A DNA stretch of 64,000 bases from Aquila chrysaetos chrysaetos (GCF_900496995.4 NW_024470401.1:44956-108955); one strand, 5' to 3'; counted from the stretch's first letter, positions 22,501 through 34,291 are shown. Notes: generated from the sequence alone by a model not told the origin. Translations and numbers: made by a program.

Positions 22501-25500
22501 CAGGGACCCCCACACCTCCCCACATGCCACCAGCTGCCCCAGAGACCCCCACGCCTCCCCGCATCCCCCCAGCTGCCCCAGGGACCCCCCAAACCTCCCC
22601 ACGTCCCCCCAGCTGCCCCAGGGACCCCCACGCCTCCCCGCATCCCCCCAGCTGCCCCAGGGACCCCCCAAACCTCCCCACGTCCCCCCAGCTGCCCCAG
22701 GGACCCCCACGCCTCCCCGCATCCCCCCAGCTGCCCCAGGGGCATCAAGGACAGACACAGGACCCCTCCCCAGCGCCCCGGGAACAGCAGGGACCCACAG
22801 GGGTGCCCCCAGGCCCAGCCCTGCTGCGGGGGGAGCCCCCCGCCAGCCCCCCCCCCCAGTACCTGAACGGCTTCTCCTGCCCCGGCAGTGCGGCCTCACG
22901 GGCACCGCTCCAGGCGCTCAGCACCTGAGGGAAGAGGCGGCCCAGGACGCTGCCCCAGCGCACCAGGCGCGCCCCACACCTGCGGGGTGGCGTCAGGTCT
23001 GTGCAACGGACCCCCCCCCGCGCAGCCCACCCCCCCCCCCCCCAGCACAGCCCTTCCTTCCCCATGCACCCCGCTTCCCTCCCAGCATAGCCCCACAGTT
23101 CCCAGTGTCCCCCGAGCACTCCCAGTCCCCTCTCAGTTCACCCCAGTCCCCTCCCGATACGGCTCCACGGTCCCCAGTCCTCCCCAGCACAGCTCCACTG
23201 CCTCCAGAAGCCCCCAAAAGCCCCCAGTTCCCATCAGTTCCCTCCCAGCACAGCCCTAAGTATCCCCAGTACCCCCAAAAGCCCCCGGTTCCCCCCCCAG
23301 TGCACCCCAATTCCATTCTAGCACAACCCCCTGCCTTCCCAGGAACCCCCAAACTCCCCCGGACTCACGCCAGGATGAGGGACGAGAGCACGTCGAGCAT
23401 GTCCAGATGGACGGAGGGCAACAGCAGCATCTTCAGGGGACCATCCCCAAACCAGTTCTGGGGGGACAGAGTAAGGCTGGAATCCGAGGTGTGCCGCCTG
23501 CACCCCCGAACGCAGCCCTGAGGCCACAGGAGTGCAGCGGGGGGACCTCAGCCCCCACTGCCCCAGCCCCAAGGACACAGCTTGGGGCCCAGCTGCCCCG
23601 GGGGGCACTCGGGGACGGTCCCCCGCTGCACTCACTATGTTCTTGCTGGTGATGTTCAGGGCACGGCAGATGAGGTCCAAAACGTCCTGGACGGGGACGG
23701 TGACGGGCGCCACAAACTCCTTGCTGCCAAGGAAAGGGGGGTCAGGGGAGGCCGGCGGTCCAGGAGACACAGCTGGGGGGCTGGGATGGTGGCCAGGGAC
23801 TGGGAGGGGGGGCCGGTACCTGAGCAGGAGCTGGAGCACACGGGCCAGCCCCGAGAAGCGGTTGTGCAGGGTGAGGACGAAGCCGGTGTCCCCGTCCTGG
23901 GGGGCCGGCAGCAGCATCTCCACCCCCGGCCCCTCATAGGGCAGCGGGTCTGGGGGGGGGCAGTGTTAGTGCCGAGGCACCCCCAGGTACCCCCCAGGGT
24001 CCATCGGTCTCCACAGATCCCCAAAACACCCCTCAGGGTCCCTGCCACCCCATCCCCAAAACCACCTTGGAAGATCTCTCCGTAACCCCAGAGCCGCCCA
24101 AACCTATCTTCAGGGTCTCTCCACTCACCCAGTGTCCCTCCAAAACATCCCTCAGGGTTCTATCCTCACAGCTCCCCACCGCGTCCCCCAAACCATCTCT
24201 CAGGGTCTCTCTACAGGCCCAGAGCCCTGAAAACCACCGCTCGAGGTCTCTCCGTGACCCAGAGCCCCCCAAAGCCACACCTCAAGGTCTGTCTACGCCC
24301 CCGGAGCCCCCAAAACCCGCCCGAGGGTCCCTCCATGCCCCCCCTCCGCCCCCCACCCACCAGTCTCGCTCCCCTCGAAGAGCGCCCCGAGCAGCCCGTG
24401 CAGGGTGGCCAGCAGCCCCTGCACCTCCTGGTTCCAGCACTCCGTGTGCCGCAGCCCCTGCGAGAAGCCCCGGCCCAGGGCCGGCAGCAGCGCATAGCAC
24501 TCGCAGGCCAGCTGGGCGGGGGGAGCACGTGTCAGGACCCCCACCATCCTCCCCTCCGGGCTGCCCCAGACACCCAAAGCACTGCCCCGGCACCCCAGAG
24601 ACGCCCAGCCCCTGTCAGCCCTCCCAGGGCTGCCCCAGCCCTTCCAGCTGCCCCTGGTCCCCCTGTGACTGCCCTGGCCCCCCCAGGGCCCTCCCATGGC
24701 TGTCCCAGCCCCCCACCCACCCACCCCAGGGCTCTTCTGGCCTCCCTGGGATGCCTTACATCTTTCTCAGGACCCTATTGGGGTCCCTATACCTTTCCTA
24801 GCACGCCCCCAAACATTGCTCTAGCCCCCCCCAGGGGTCCCAACTGCCCCCCCCCAGCCCCCTGAGACCGGTCACAGGCCCCAGGATGTACCCCTACAGC
24901 CTCCGCCTCCCCCCTCCCAGGACTCCCTCAGTCCCCCAGAACAGCCCCCGACCTTCAACCTGCCATAACACACCCCCCTCCCAACAATTTCAGGGTGTCG
25001 TCCCCCCCAGCTGCCCCGTCTACCTGCTGCAGCTGCGGGGACTCGGAGTCAATGCGGGAGAGGAAATACGCTGCCAGTTTTCCCTATGAGAGACAACGGG
25101 TGACGAGGGGGACGACACAGAGCATGAGTCCCTCCGTCGCCACAGCCCCCTGCGGCGGGGCCAAGGCACGGACCCGCCCCAAATCCCCGGGGGGGTTCTC
25201 ACCCGCATGGAGCCGCAGGCCCGGGGGTAGAAGGTCATGCACGACTTGATGCCTTCCAGCGTGGAGACCTCACACTGCAGGGGGGGGATTAGCGGAGTAA
25301 GCACAGAGCCCGTGTGTCCCGTCCCCCCCTGAGACCGCTGTGTGCCCCACCAAGCCCCCCCAAATCCTTCACATGCCCCCTCGAGCTCTCCCTCCCAACC
25401 CCTTGTGTCCCCACAGCCCGCCTCAGCTGCCCTCATGTCCCCCTAACTCCACCGTGTGCCCCCTGGTCCCCCGTGTCACCTCCTCACCCCTCCATCTGTC

Positions 25501-27688
25501 ACCCAAGCCCCCCCAAAAAGCATCCCCCCACCCCTCTGTGCCTCCTGACCATGCCCCCAACCGTCTGTGCCACCCCAGACCCTCTCAGAACTTCTGTGTA
25601 CCCCCAACCCTTCCGACCCACCTCAGTGCCCCCCAACTCCCCTGTGGACCTCCATGTGCCCCCCTCGGGCCCCCCCAGCCCCCCATAAGCTCCCCATGCC
25701 CCCCCCAGACATCACCATCCCCTCTGTGACCCCCCTCAGCCCCTCACAGACCCCCCCCAAGCCCTTGTGCGATTGTGCCCAGCCCCCGCTCGTGTCCCCC
25801 CTGCCCCTGCCTGTCCCCCCATGCCCCCCCCCCAGATGCACCTCGGGCTTGAGGGCCAGCAGGGAGGTGAGCAGCCCGGGGATGTGGTTGGTGCCGATGT
25901 CCCGCGCCAGCTCGGGCAGTTGGGAGGAGAAGAGCAGGAGATCGTGGAGCACAGCCACCCCCAACGCCATGGTGGGGGCCGGGTCCTGCGACTGGGGGGG
26001 GGGGGGGGGCAGTGGGGGTCAGCACAGCCCTTCCCCTCCTCGGCACGGCCCCCTCCTCGGCACGGCCCCCACGCCCTCCCAGTGCGCCCAGTTACCTGCT
26101 GCCCCAGCTCAGCCCAGCCCAGGCAGTGCTGCCCCCCAGGACCCCCCCCCCCAGTGCCCCAGGACCCCCCCCAGGGACACATCCAGTCCCCCAGGATCCC
26201 CCTCCCCACCCCCCTGGGACCCCCCCCAGGGCCCCCCCCCACCCCCTGGGACCCCCCCATCCCCCGGGACCCCCCCCCACCTGTAGCAGGTGCTGCAGGC
26301 AGCGCAGCCAGCCCAGGCAGTGCTGCTGGAAGGGCTCGGTCGGGCTCTCGCTCACCAGCAGCGACAGCAGGCACAGCCCCTCGAACCTGCAACGCCATTG
26401 GCTGCCGCATGCGGGGACCGCCCCCATGGCCCCCCCCACCGGCCAATGGCGAGGCCCACCCTCCACGCCCCATGAGGGGATCACATTTCTGATTGGCTGT
26501 GGTGCCACTTAGCCCCACCCCCCATGTGAGGGGAACCAATGGGAGGGAGTGAAGTAAGGGCGTGGTGCACAGGCGATGGCCGATTGGCTGCCTGCCTGCA
26601 TGGCCACACCCACCAGGGAGGGGAATCCCTGTTGATTGGGTCTGTCCCACCTAGTACCGCCTACCACGTGCCAGGCAACCAACAGGAAAGGAGAGCTTGT
26701 GGGTGTGGTCCAGGGAGGACACACCCCTGCTGACTGGCAGCTCTGCTAAGCCAATGGGAGAGAGCACCCCGGGGGTGTGGCACTGAGGGAGCTTCTGACT
26801 GGCCACCTGTTCCCCTAGTCCGGCCCACCCATGACAAAGCAACCAATGAGAAGCAGGACTAGGCAGGTAGGCATAGTGCATGCAACAACTCTCCTTCTGA
26901 TTGGCTGCCTGGCCATGCAACCATGCCCCCAAAGGACAAAACCTCTTTTGACTGGTTTGTCGCACAGCCAACGGCAATGCAACCGTGACCTGAAAGCACG
27001 TTCCCATTGGCTAATGAGCTGGCCACACCCCTCCACCCCCCGCATGAACTGACACTGCTTTCCAATTGGCTCACGCTTCACTTTTTGCCCCGCCCCCAGG
27101 ACAGCAGCCAACGAGAAAGACGGCCGCAGAGGAGCCCACGCACCCCGATTGGCCGGAGCGGCCGTCACTCACCGGGTCTTCATGGAGCCGAGGCGGGCGC
27201 TGGTGACACCGACGAGGCCTCCGATGGCCTGGGCACTCTGGGGTCACGGGGTCAGGGGTCACGAGGGGGTCAGGGGTCGCGGGGGTCCCCAAGGGTCATG
27301 CGGGGGCCGGGGAGTCACGAGGGACGGGGCAGCGGGGAGGGGGGTCGGGGGTCACCGGGGGTCACGTGGGGCCTAACAGGACGGGGGGAGGGAAAGGAGG
27401 GTCCCGGGGGTGGCAGGCGGGGGGGGCTCCCGGTGCCGAGGGAGGGCTTCCTGGCGCCGGGGGAGGGTCCCGATCCCGGGGCGGGGGTCCCGGTTCCCGG
27501 GTGGGGGGGGGGGGGGGTCTCCCGTTCCCGGCCCCGGTGCTCCCCCTTGCCCGCCCCGCACCTGCGTGCCCGCGCTGTCCCGCAGCCCCCGCACCAGCCC
27601 CGGGAGCGCGCGCCGGGGAGGGCGGGAGCGCGCTCAGCGCCTCCAGCAGCGGCGCGGCGGGGGCGCGCGCAGCCGCCACCGCCGCCAT
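18986..27688 (-). CDS. PELP1: PELP1, proline-, glutamate- and leucine-rich nuclear protein (several frame breaks as read)
   Basis: Seventeen exons: 27688-27562, 27237-27173, 26386-26281, 25991-25842, 25274-25203, 25083-25024, 24511-24361, 23949-23820, 23723-23636, 23457-23369, 22979-22863, 22354-22204, 22128-22002, 21771-21706, 21325-21088, 20528-19290 and 19069-18986. Markers: [58 protein letters not shown], a long Glu tract, and [22 protein letters not shown]1 scaffolds the Rix1/5FMC complex in 60S ribosome maturation and is a nuclear-receptor coregulator through LxxLL motifs. Exon 1, exon 15 (a 10-C run) and exon 16 (three places) break frame, each fixed by removing one base. Intron 2 holds a CCAAT array. 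The gene is head to head with ARRB2. Confidence 0.93.
19500..19912 (-). repeat. PELP1: Glu-coding GAG/GAA low-complexity tract in PELP1 exon 16
   Basis: About 410 bases of mainly CTC/TTC triplets (plus strand) encode runs of up to 16 Glu with scattered Asp, Tyr, Phe and Gly. The acidic tract is a PELP1 hallmark and binds histones. Triplet purity suggests length polymorphism. Confidence 0.9.
22375..22745 (+). repeat. Minisatellite, about 38-39 base unit, in PELP1 intron 11
   Basis: About nine to ten units contain CCCCCAGCTGCCCCAGGGAC followed by CCCCACGCCTCCCCGCAT or CCCCAAACCTCCCCACGT. Two alternating variants suggest a higher-order dimer. It lies between the exons starting at 22979 and 22354. 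Confidence 0.88.
26390..27155. repeat. Degenerate tandem array carrying alternating CCAAT/ATTGG boxes, PELP1 intron 2
   Basis: Intact CCAAT or ATTGG pentamers start at 26397, 26443, 26492, 26536, 26583, 26635, 26751, 26843, 26900, 27006, 27062, 27065 and 27148. Degenerate ACTGG/CCAAC copies lie between some of them. Spacing is often 44-52 bases with alternating orientation, so the unit is roughly 92-105 bases. GATTGGCTG and AACCAATGGGAG recur. Less GC-rich than the surroundings. Possible NF-Y platform. Confidence 0.75.
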
Positions 27689-28186
27689 CGCCGCCGCAGA
27701 CGTCGCCGCCGCCGCGCGCCCGGGCGCCGTCTGATGGCGTCACGCCGCGCGGGGAGGCGGGGCCTGGGGGAGGGCCGGGGCCGGGCGGTGCGGGGCCTGG
27801 AGACGGCCTGCGGAGGGGGGCGGCTTGAAACCGCCCCAGCGCCCCAGGAACTGCCCGCGGGGGGGAACTTGAAACGGCCCCGGGGAGGGTCTGGAAACGG
27901 CCACGGAACGGGTCCGGAGGGGGAGCCTGGACACCGCCGCGGCGCGGGCGCCCCGGAAGGGGTCACTTCCCCTGCCCACCCACCCCCGCCTCCCGCCGTG
28001 ACGTCGCCCCCACTCCTCCCCGCCGCGCCCCCGGATTGGCTGCGCCGTCCCGCCACGTGACCCGGGGCCTGGTCATGGCCTCGCTGCGGCCCGCCGTGCC
28101 CCCTAGCCGGGCCCGGGGACCCGCCGCCCCCGCCTAGGGTCCGGGATCCCCCCCAGGGACCCACACCCCCCCCCCCCGGCCCCACC
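27689..28186. promoter_or_regulatory. Bidirectional PELP1/ARRB2 promoter
   Basis: The 498 bases between divergent start codons are CpG-rich. Near 28030 an ATTGG (inverted CCAAT) is followed by CCACGTGAC at about 28053-28061, an E-box. No TATA box is seen. The head-to-head arrangement is the one I recall from human 17p13. Confidence 0.6.
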
Positions 28187-31100
28187 ATGGGGGGAGAAGG
28201 CGGGCACCAGGTGAGGGGGCCCCGCACACGCCCCACGCGCGGGGGGGGGGGTGACAGCTCCCCCTGGGGATGCGCTAGGGTTCCCCCCTCTCCGGGCACG
28301 GCTGGGGGGGAGGGGCTGGGACCCCACTGGGGGGGGGGGGGGGGCGGCGGGTGCCCGGACGCCTGAGTCCCCTGGGCAGCACCCAACCCCCAGCCGGGGG
28401 GAGCTGGGCAGGGGAAGTGCCCCGGGGAGGAGGAGGAAGCGGGAGTGGGAGGAAGCGCTGACCGCGGGCGGGGGGGGAGGCCTCTGCACCCCAAAGTGGG
28501 GGAGGTGGCTGTGGGGCCCCTCCCAGCCCCACAGCTAACGGGGACCCCCTGCCCCCTAGCTGTGGGGCTGGCCCCCCCCCTGCTGCTGGTGGCCGCGTGC
28601 ATGGGGGGGGGGTGTTCCCCCAAGAGGATGGGGGGCCCTGTGGGGACGGTAGCCACCCCTGCTTCCTGCTGGGCAGAAAACAGGAAGAGCCATGGTCGGC
28701 CCCCTCCAGTGCCCCCCCAGTGCCTCCCAGTCTAGCGGGGGGGGCTCAGGCCCCTTCCCCCCAAGCACAAGGAATGTGGGGGCTCCAGGCGCATTTGGGG
28801 GGGGTGTCGTGGGGTAGGTTTCACACTTGGGGGGAGCTGGGGGCGGGGGGAAGGCTGTGCAGTGAGTTTGGGAGGGTGGCCCCAAAAGTGAGGGCAGGGG
28901 AGGCTGCATGGCTTTGGGGGATGCCCCCAAAACCCCTTCCTCCCCCCAAACACCCACCCCCAAAACAACCATTTTAACCCCTTTTTTTGCCCCATAGGGT
29001 GTTCAAGAAATCCAGCCCCAACTGTAAGGTGAGAGACCCCAGGGGGGTTCACCCCCCAGCCCCCCTTCCCAGGGAGAGCTTGAGGACCCCCAGTCTCCCA
29101 GTTTTGTACCCCCATTTCTATCATCGGACACCTATGACACGAGCTGTGCTCGTCCTCAGCCTGCCATGGGGATGGGGGGTGTTGGCACACCTGTGCAATT
29201 TGGGGCCCACCCTGCATCAGGGGGCTGCTGACCGTTTCCTTGGGGGGATCCCTGTGGCCTGACCACCCCCCCGATACATCCCCCCCAGCTCACGGTCTAC
29301 TTGGGCAAGAGAGACTTCGTGGATCACTTGGACCGGGTGGACCCTGTGGGTGAGTGGGGCTTGGGGGGGCTGCCAGGGGGGTGGGGGAGACCTGGGGTGG
29401 TAGAGGGGCTGCCTGGGGGCAGCACGGGGGGGGGGGGGGGGGGGGACCTGACCATATGGAGGGGCTGCTGGGAGGGATTTGAGGGGGTCTAGGGGTGCTG
29501 GGGGAGCAGAGGGGCTGCTGGGGGGGCGGGTCTGGGTTCCTCTGGGGTTGCCGTGGGGCTGGGGGGACCCTCGCCTCCCCCTGACCCCCTTTCCCCTTAC
29601 AGATGGAGTGGTGCTGGTGGACCCCGACTATCTGAAGGACCGGAAAGGTGAGGGATGGGGGGAGGATGGGGGGGCTCCCACAGCCCCAGGGGATGCCTGG
29701 GCCCCCCCCCCCCAGACGCCTGGGTCCCACGGCCACCCCCCACCCCCCCCCCCCCACAGTGTTTGTGACGCTGACCTGCGCCTTCCGCTACGGCCGGGAG
29801 GACCTGGATGTCCTGGGCCTGTCCTTCCGCAAGGACCTGTTCGCCGCCACCCGCCAGGCTGTGCCCCCCCTGCCTGAGGAGCACCGGCCCCCCACCCGCC
29901 TGCAGCAGCGCCTGCTCCGCAAGCTGGGCCCCGCTGCGCACCCCTTCGCCTTCACGGTGAGCCCTGCCCCACGGCTGCCCGTGGGGTGCCTCGTCCCTAG
30001 CCAGTTTGGGGTCGCCAGCCCCACGCTGACCTGGGCTTCCCTGCCCCATAGCCACCCCCCAACCCCCAGGGGCTGAGCCCCCCCCCACCCCATATCTCCC
30101 CCCTGTTACCCCCTGGCCCCTCTCACTCCCCAGATCCCCCAGAACCTGCCCTGCTCCGTGACGCTGCAGCCCGGCCCTGAGGACACTGGCAAGGTGGGGC
30201 TGGGAGGGGGTTGTTGGGGGGGGGTGAGGGGGCAATAGGAGAGGGAGCTTGGGGGGGGGGGGGGGTGTCCGGACTGGGGGGGCTATAGGGCTGGGTGTTA
30301 TCTGGGGGATGGGAGTGAAGTGGTGGGGGAGGGATTGAGATGAGTGTGAAATGTTGGAGGTGAAGGGGGGGGACAGCAGCATTATGGGAGTCCCATCATC
30401 CCCCAGGCTTGCGGCGTTGACTTTGAGATCCGGGCGTTCTGCGCTAAATCCCTGGAAGAAAAGATCCACAAGAGGTAGGAAGGACCCAGGGGTCTGGCTG
30501 CCCCCCACCCCTCCAGCACCCCTCTACGGGGGGACCCAGGGGTCCAGGTGCCCGGTCCCAGGGATCCAGGTGTCTGGGCCCCCTTCCCACCCCTCCCAGG
30601 AACTCGGTGCGGCTGGTGATCCGGAAGGTGCAGTACGCGCCTGAGCAGCCTGGCCCCCAGCCCAGTGCCGAGACCACCCGCCATTTCCTCATGTCCGAGC
30701 GCTCCCTGCACCTGGAGGCCTCGCTGGACAAGGAGGTGGGGGGCTGGGGGGTGTGGGGGTCCCAGGCGTGGGGCAGGGGCTGGGGGGGGTTGGGGGGTCC
30801 CAGGCATGGAGCAGAGGATGGTGGGGCAGGAGCTGGGGGGGTTTGGGGTCCCAGGTGTGGAGCAGGGGATGGTGGGGAGGGGGCTTGGGGTTCCCAGCAG
30901 TGGGGGGGGGGCTCTGGGCAGGGATTCGGGGCACCGTGGGGCAGGCTGTGGGGCACAGCACTGACCTGGTGCCCCCCCCAGCTCTACTACCACGGGGAGC
31001 CCCTGAACGTCAATGTCCACGTCACCAACAACTCCAGCAAGAGCATCAAGAGGGTCAAAGTGTCCGGTAAGGGGGGCACACAGGGGGATGAGGGGGGACA

Positions 31101-32486
31101 CGGGGGGGGGGGGGGGGGAGGGGGGGGGGCGTGGGGGGACCTGGGAGTCTGGGTGGGATATTGGGGGCGGGCAGGAGGCTGGGGGGGTGACACGGCGCTG
31201 TCCCCACAGTGCGGCAGTTCGCCGACATCTGCCTCTTCAGCACCGCCCAGTACAAGTGTCCCGTGGCCCAGATCGAGCAGGAGTGAGCGACCCTGGGACC
31301 CCCCCCTCCTCCCCTGACCCCTTGCCCTGGCGGTGACCCCGGGACCCTGCCTGACCCTGTGGCTCACCTGGGGTGACCCCGTGCCCTCTGCCCCTGGAGC
31401 GACCCCCTGACCCCTTGTCCCTGGGCTGACCCTTGAGCCCCGTCCTTGGTGTGACCCCACACCCTGGCGTGACCCCTGACCCCTCGTCCCGGGGGTGGCC
31501 CCTTGTACCTGGTCCGGCCCCCGGCAATTTGTCCCCGGGGTGCCCCCCTGCCCTGGGCTAACCCCTGCCCCCGTGCCCCCTTCCCCAGGGACCAGGTGCC
31601 CCCCAGTGCCACCTTCTGCAAGGTCTACACCCTGACCCCCCTGCTCAGCAACAACCGGGAGCGGCGGGGGCTGGCGCTGGATGGCAAGCTGAAGCACGAG
31701 GACACCAACCTGGCCTCCAGCACCATGTGAGGCGGCACGGTGGGGCGGGAGGGGGCACGCAGGGGAGTCCCCTGTGCCCCGGGGGGGGCACTGTGTCCTT
31801 TGTGTGTGCCCCCGTGCCCGTTAACCCTCTATTGCAGCGTCAAGGAGGGAACGAACAAGGAGGTTTTGGGGATCCTGGTGTCCTATCGCGTCAAGGTGAA
31901 GCTAGTGGTGGCCCGTGGCGGGTACGTGACCCCCCCCCCCCCCCAAGTACCAGCCCCCGCCGTGTCCCTGTGACTCCCCCCCCCCCTCAGACCCCCCGCT
32001 CACCCCCTTCTCCCCCCAGGGACGTCTCAGTGGAACTCCCCTTCATTCTCATGCACCCAAAGCCCCCTGAGCCCTGCCCCCCGCCACGGTCACAGTCAGG
32101 TAAGGGATAACCTGGGGGGGGGGGGGGGCACAGGGGCTTGGGGGGGGTTCTGAGACCCCCCCCCACCTCACCCCAAAACCCTGTGCCCCCCCCCAGCCCT
32201 CCCTGAGACAGACACCCCCGTCGACACCAACCTCATCGAATTTGAGACCAAGTGAGTGACCGTGGGGGAGAAATAAACTGGGGGGGGGGGGAAGGGGGGG
32301 GGGGCAGAGACTGAGCCACTCCCCCCTGGAGAGGAGCTGGGGGGTAATTCGGGGTGTCCCTGCCCCGTGTCATTCCCCCCCTGCCCCAGCTACGGGCCAG
32401 ATGACGACATCGTCTTTGAGGACTTCGCCCGCCTGCGCCTGAAGGGGCTGAAGGACGAGAAGGATGACGAGGACCAGTTCTGCTAG
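28187..32486 (+). CDS. ARRB2: ARRB2, beta-arrestin-2 (one extra base in exon 1)
   Basis: Fifteen exons: 28187-28210, 28998-29028, 29289-29349, 29603-29647, 29760-29956, 30134-30193, 30407-30474, 30600-30735, 30982-31066, 31210-31282, 31589-31726, 31838-31921, 32020-32099, 32197-32251 and 32390-32486. Without one G in exon 1 the coding length is 1233 bases, 410 residues (human 409). ARRB2 binds phosphorylated GPCRs, ends G-protein signalling and recruits clathrin and AP-2. Visible are the finger loop [18 protein letters not shown], the polar core, the clathrin box NLIEFE and the AP-2 motif [14 protein letters not shown]. Exon 1 has six G where five would give MGEKAGTR joined to [10 protein letters not shown]. 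It is called ARRB2, not ARRB1, from the C-tail and the PELP1/MED11 context. Confidence 0.95.
31300..31585 (+). repeat. Degenerate GACCCC-rich tandem repeat in ARRB2 intron 10
   Basis: A loose unit of about 22-30 bases built from TGACCCCTTGTCCCTGG-like text recurs about ten times and fills nearly the whole intron 31283-31588. No other function is seen. Confidence 0.65.
32252..32277 (+). promoter_or_regulatory. ARRB2: Possible intronic poly(A) site with immediate stop in ARRB2 intron 14
   Basis: Reading through the donor after exon 14 gives AAG TGA, an immediate stop. AATAAA follows at 32272-32277, then a long G-rich stretch that could act as a downstream element. Use of this site would end the protein at NLIEFETK, keeping the clathrin box but losing the AP-2 motif. 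Confidence 0.4.
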
Positions 32487-32868
32487 TGACCCCCCCCCGG
32501 GACCCCCAAATCCCCCCGCGCCCCCCCCCCCAGGACCCCTGGCACTGCCCTAGGACCCCCCCAGGACCCCCCTCAACACCCTTGCCGCACCCCTCCCCGT
32601 ATGACTGCTGTAAGGGGGGGTCCGCTCCATCCCCGTCCCCCGGGAGGGGGTGGAATTTCAGGGGGACCCCAGGCCCCCCCTGGGGTGCAGCCCCCCTCCT
32701 CCCATTCCCCCCCAAGCACTGGACTTGACTGGGCATTACCCCCCCCCCCCCCCCAACTGTTTATATGTACATTAATTTTTAAAGATGTTTCAGGGGACAC
32801 CCCCCCCCCGGCCTGTCCCCCCCCACCCGATGGGGCTTGGGGATGGGGAGGGGGGGGTCGCTGGGTTA

Positions 32869-32874
32869 AATAAA
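32869..32874 (+). terminator. ARRB2: ARRB2 poly(A) signal AATAAA
   Basis: Canonical hexamer about 383 bases past the ARRB2 stop, at the end of a C-rich 3' untranslated region. Confidence 0.8.
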
Positions 32875-32899
32875 AACCTTTGAGTCGATCATGGCGTGA

Positions 32900-33149
32900 G
32901 GAGGGATGATTTGGGGGTAAAAGGGGGAGGGGTTGGGGCGGGAGCCGCCCCACCGGGTGTCCGTCAGTCCTCCCCGCGAGGGTCGCGGACCACCGAGACG
33001 AGTCCTAGAGCGCCCCGCAGCGGGGCCCAGGTCGTCCTTTCCGGGTCACGTGACGTGGGCGGGGCCCGCCGGGAGTGGTAGTGCGACGGAGAGGGCCGTA
33101 CAGGCGCGGCCGGAAGCGGAAGCGGCGGGTACGGCGGCCGGCGCGGGCT
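32900..33149 (+). promoter_or_regulatory. MED11: MED11 promoter with palindromic E-box
   Basis: CpG-rich sequence between the ARRB2 3' end and MED11. GTCACGTGAC at 33045-33054 is a perfect 10-base palindrome of the USF/TFEB type. GGGCGGGGCC follows. A weak ZNF143-like element lies on the minus strand near 33068-33082. Confidence 0.6.
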
Positions 33150-33965
33150 ATGGCGGGCTACGGGGTGGCGAACGAGCGGCTGCGCGTGCTGGAGGAGCTG
33201 GAGCGCGAGATCGGCGCCTCCCTGCAGAGCGCCGGTGGGCGGGGCGGGGCCTGGCGGGGGCGGGGGCTCCGTGGGGGCGGTGCTTACGGGGCGGGTCTCG
33301 GGGCGGGGCCTCCTCGGCAGTGGGGTCACTCCTAAGGGAGGGGCTGTGGGGCGAGGGGGCGGGGTCTGTATGGGCGGGGCTTAAGGGGCGGGGCCGGGGG
33401 CGGGGCAAGGCACCGGTCTCCATGGTGACAGCGGGGTGGCGGCCTTTGACCTCTCCCCAGAGACCCCCGCGTAGGCGGGGTCGGGGGGGGCGCAGCCTGC
33501 GCTGGGGTCACGCTGCGGGCCTGGCCCTGACCCCCAGGCCCCTTTGGGGCTGGGGGGGGGGGAGGCTGGGGTCAAGGTCGAGGGGTCAGAGGTCAGGGTT
33601 CACGCCCCGCCCACAGGCACAGTGATCCTGGAGCTGTCCAAGGAGAAGGCCGGGGAGCGGCTGCTGGAGCGCCAGGCCGCCCAGTTCAGCGCCGCCGTCC
33701 AGAAGGTCGAGTCCGAGCTCTCCGCGCAGATCCGCTACCCTCACCCAGGTCAGGGGGCGGGGCGGGGCCGGGGGGGGGGGCCGGGGTCACAGCAACGTCA
33801 CACCATCTCTGCCCCCCCCCCCCCCAGGTGGCCACGGGGCAACCCCACGAGGGCTCCAGCTACTCGGCCCGCAAAGCCTGTCAGATGGCGCTGAACCGGG
33901 TGGACTACGCCCGGCTGAAGCTGGGGGAGCTGGCGCGGGCCTGCGAGCAGATGCTGGAGCCCTGA
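33150..33965 (+). CDS. MED11: MED11, Mediator head-module subunit (one extra base in exon 2)
   Basis: Three exons: 33150-33234, 33617-33748 and 33828-33965. Without one C the length is 354 bases, 117 residues, equal to human MED11. It begins [20 protein letters not shown] and ends [21 protein letters not shown]11 pairs with MED22 in the Mediator head and helps recruit TFIIH to RNA polymerase II promoters. At the end of exon 2 the family reads IRYLTQ, but the sequence has three C (TACCCTCACCCAG) where two would give TAC CTC ACC CAG. This break lies in a short run, unlike the others, so a real mutation or an unusual donor cannot be ruled out. All other residues look functional. Confidence 0.93.
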
Positions 33966-34066
33966 CAGGGGGAGGCGGCGGCAGCGGGGGGAACAACACC
34001 GACGCGGACCCGGCCCGCGTGGCTGCCGCCTCCCGCCGCTCGCACGCTGGACACGGGACTTGCCAA

Positions 34067-34072
34067 AATAAA
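34067..34072 (+). terminator. MED11: MED11 poly(A) signal AATAAA
   Basis: Canonical hexamer about 100 bases past the MED11 stop. The convergent CXCL16 signal lies about 140 bases further on. Confidence 0.8.
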
Positions 34073-34208
34073 GGGAAGACGCGGTGGCCTTCAGGCGCGG
34101 GGCAGGCCGGGTGCGTCCCGGACGTGTGTGGGCATGTGCGCCGGGCTCCCGCCCATCCGCCCTGCCCTGCCCGCCTCACAGACACAGATTTGGGCTGCAA
34201 AGTGGCTG

Positions 34209-34214
34209 TTTAAT
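34209..34214 (-). terminator. CXCL16: CXCL16 poly(A) signal ATTAAA (minus strand)
   Basis: Plus-strand TTTAAT reads ATTAAA on the minus strand, about 78 bases past the CXCL16 stop. Confidence 0.6.
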
Positions 34215-34291
34215 CACGGCAGGGAAGGGAGGGGCCACCCCCGACGCTGCGGGGGTGGCGGCAGGGCTCGGGGGCGGCAGCAGGACTCGGC

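Noticed and set aside
22375-22745. CRISPR-like array because of regular 38-39 base repeats
   Set aside because: Repeats are directly adjacent with no unique spacers, and lie in an intron of a vertebrate gene. It is a minisatellite.
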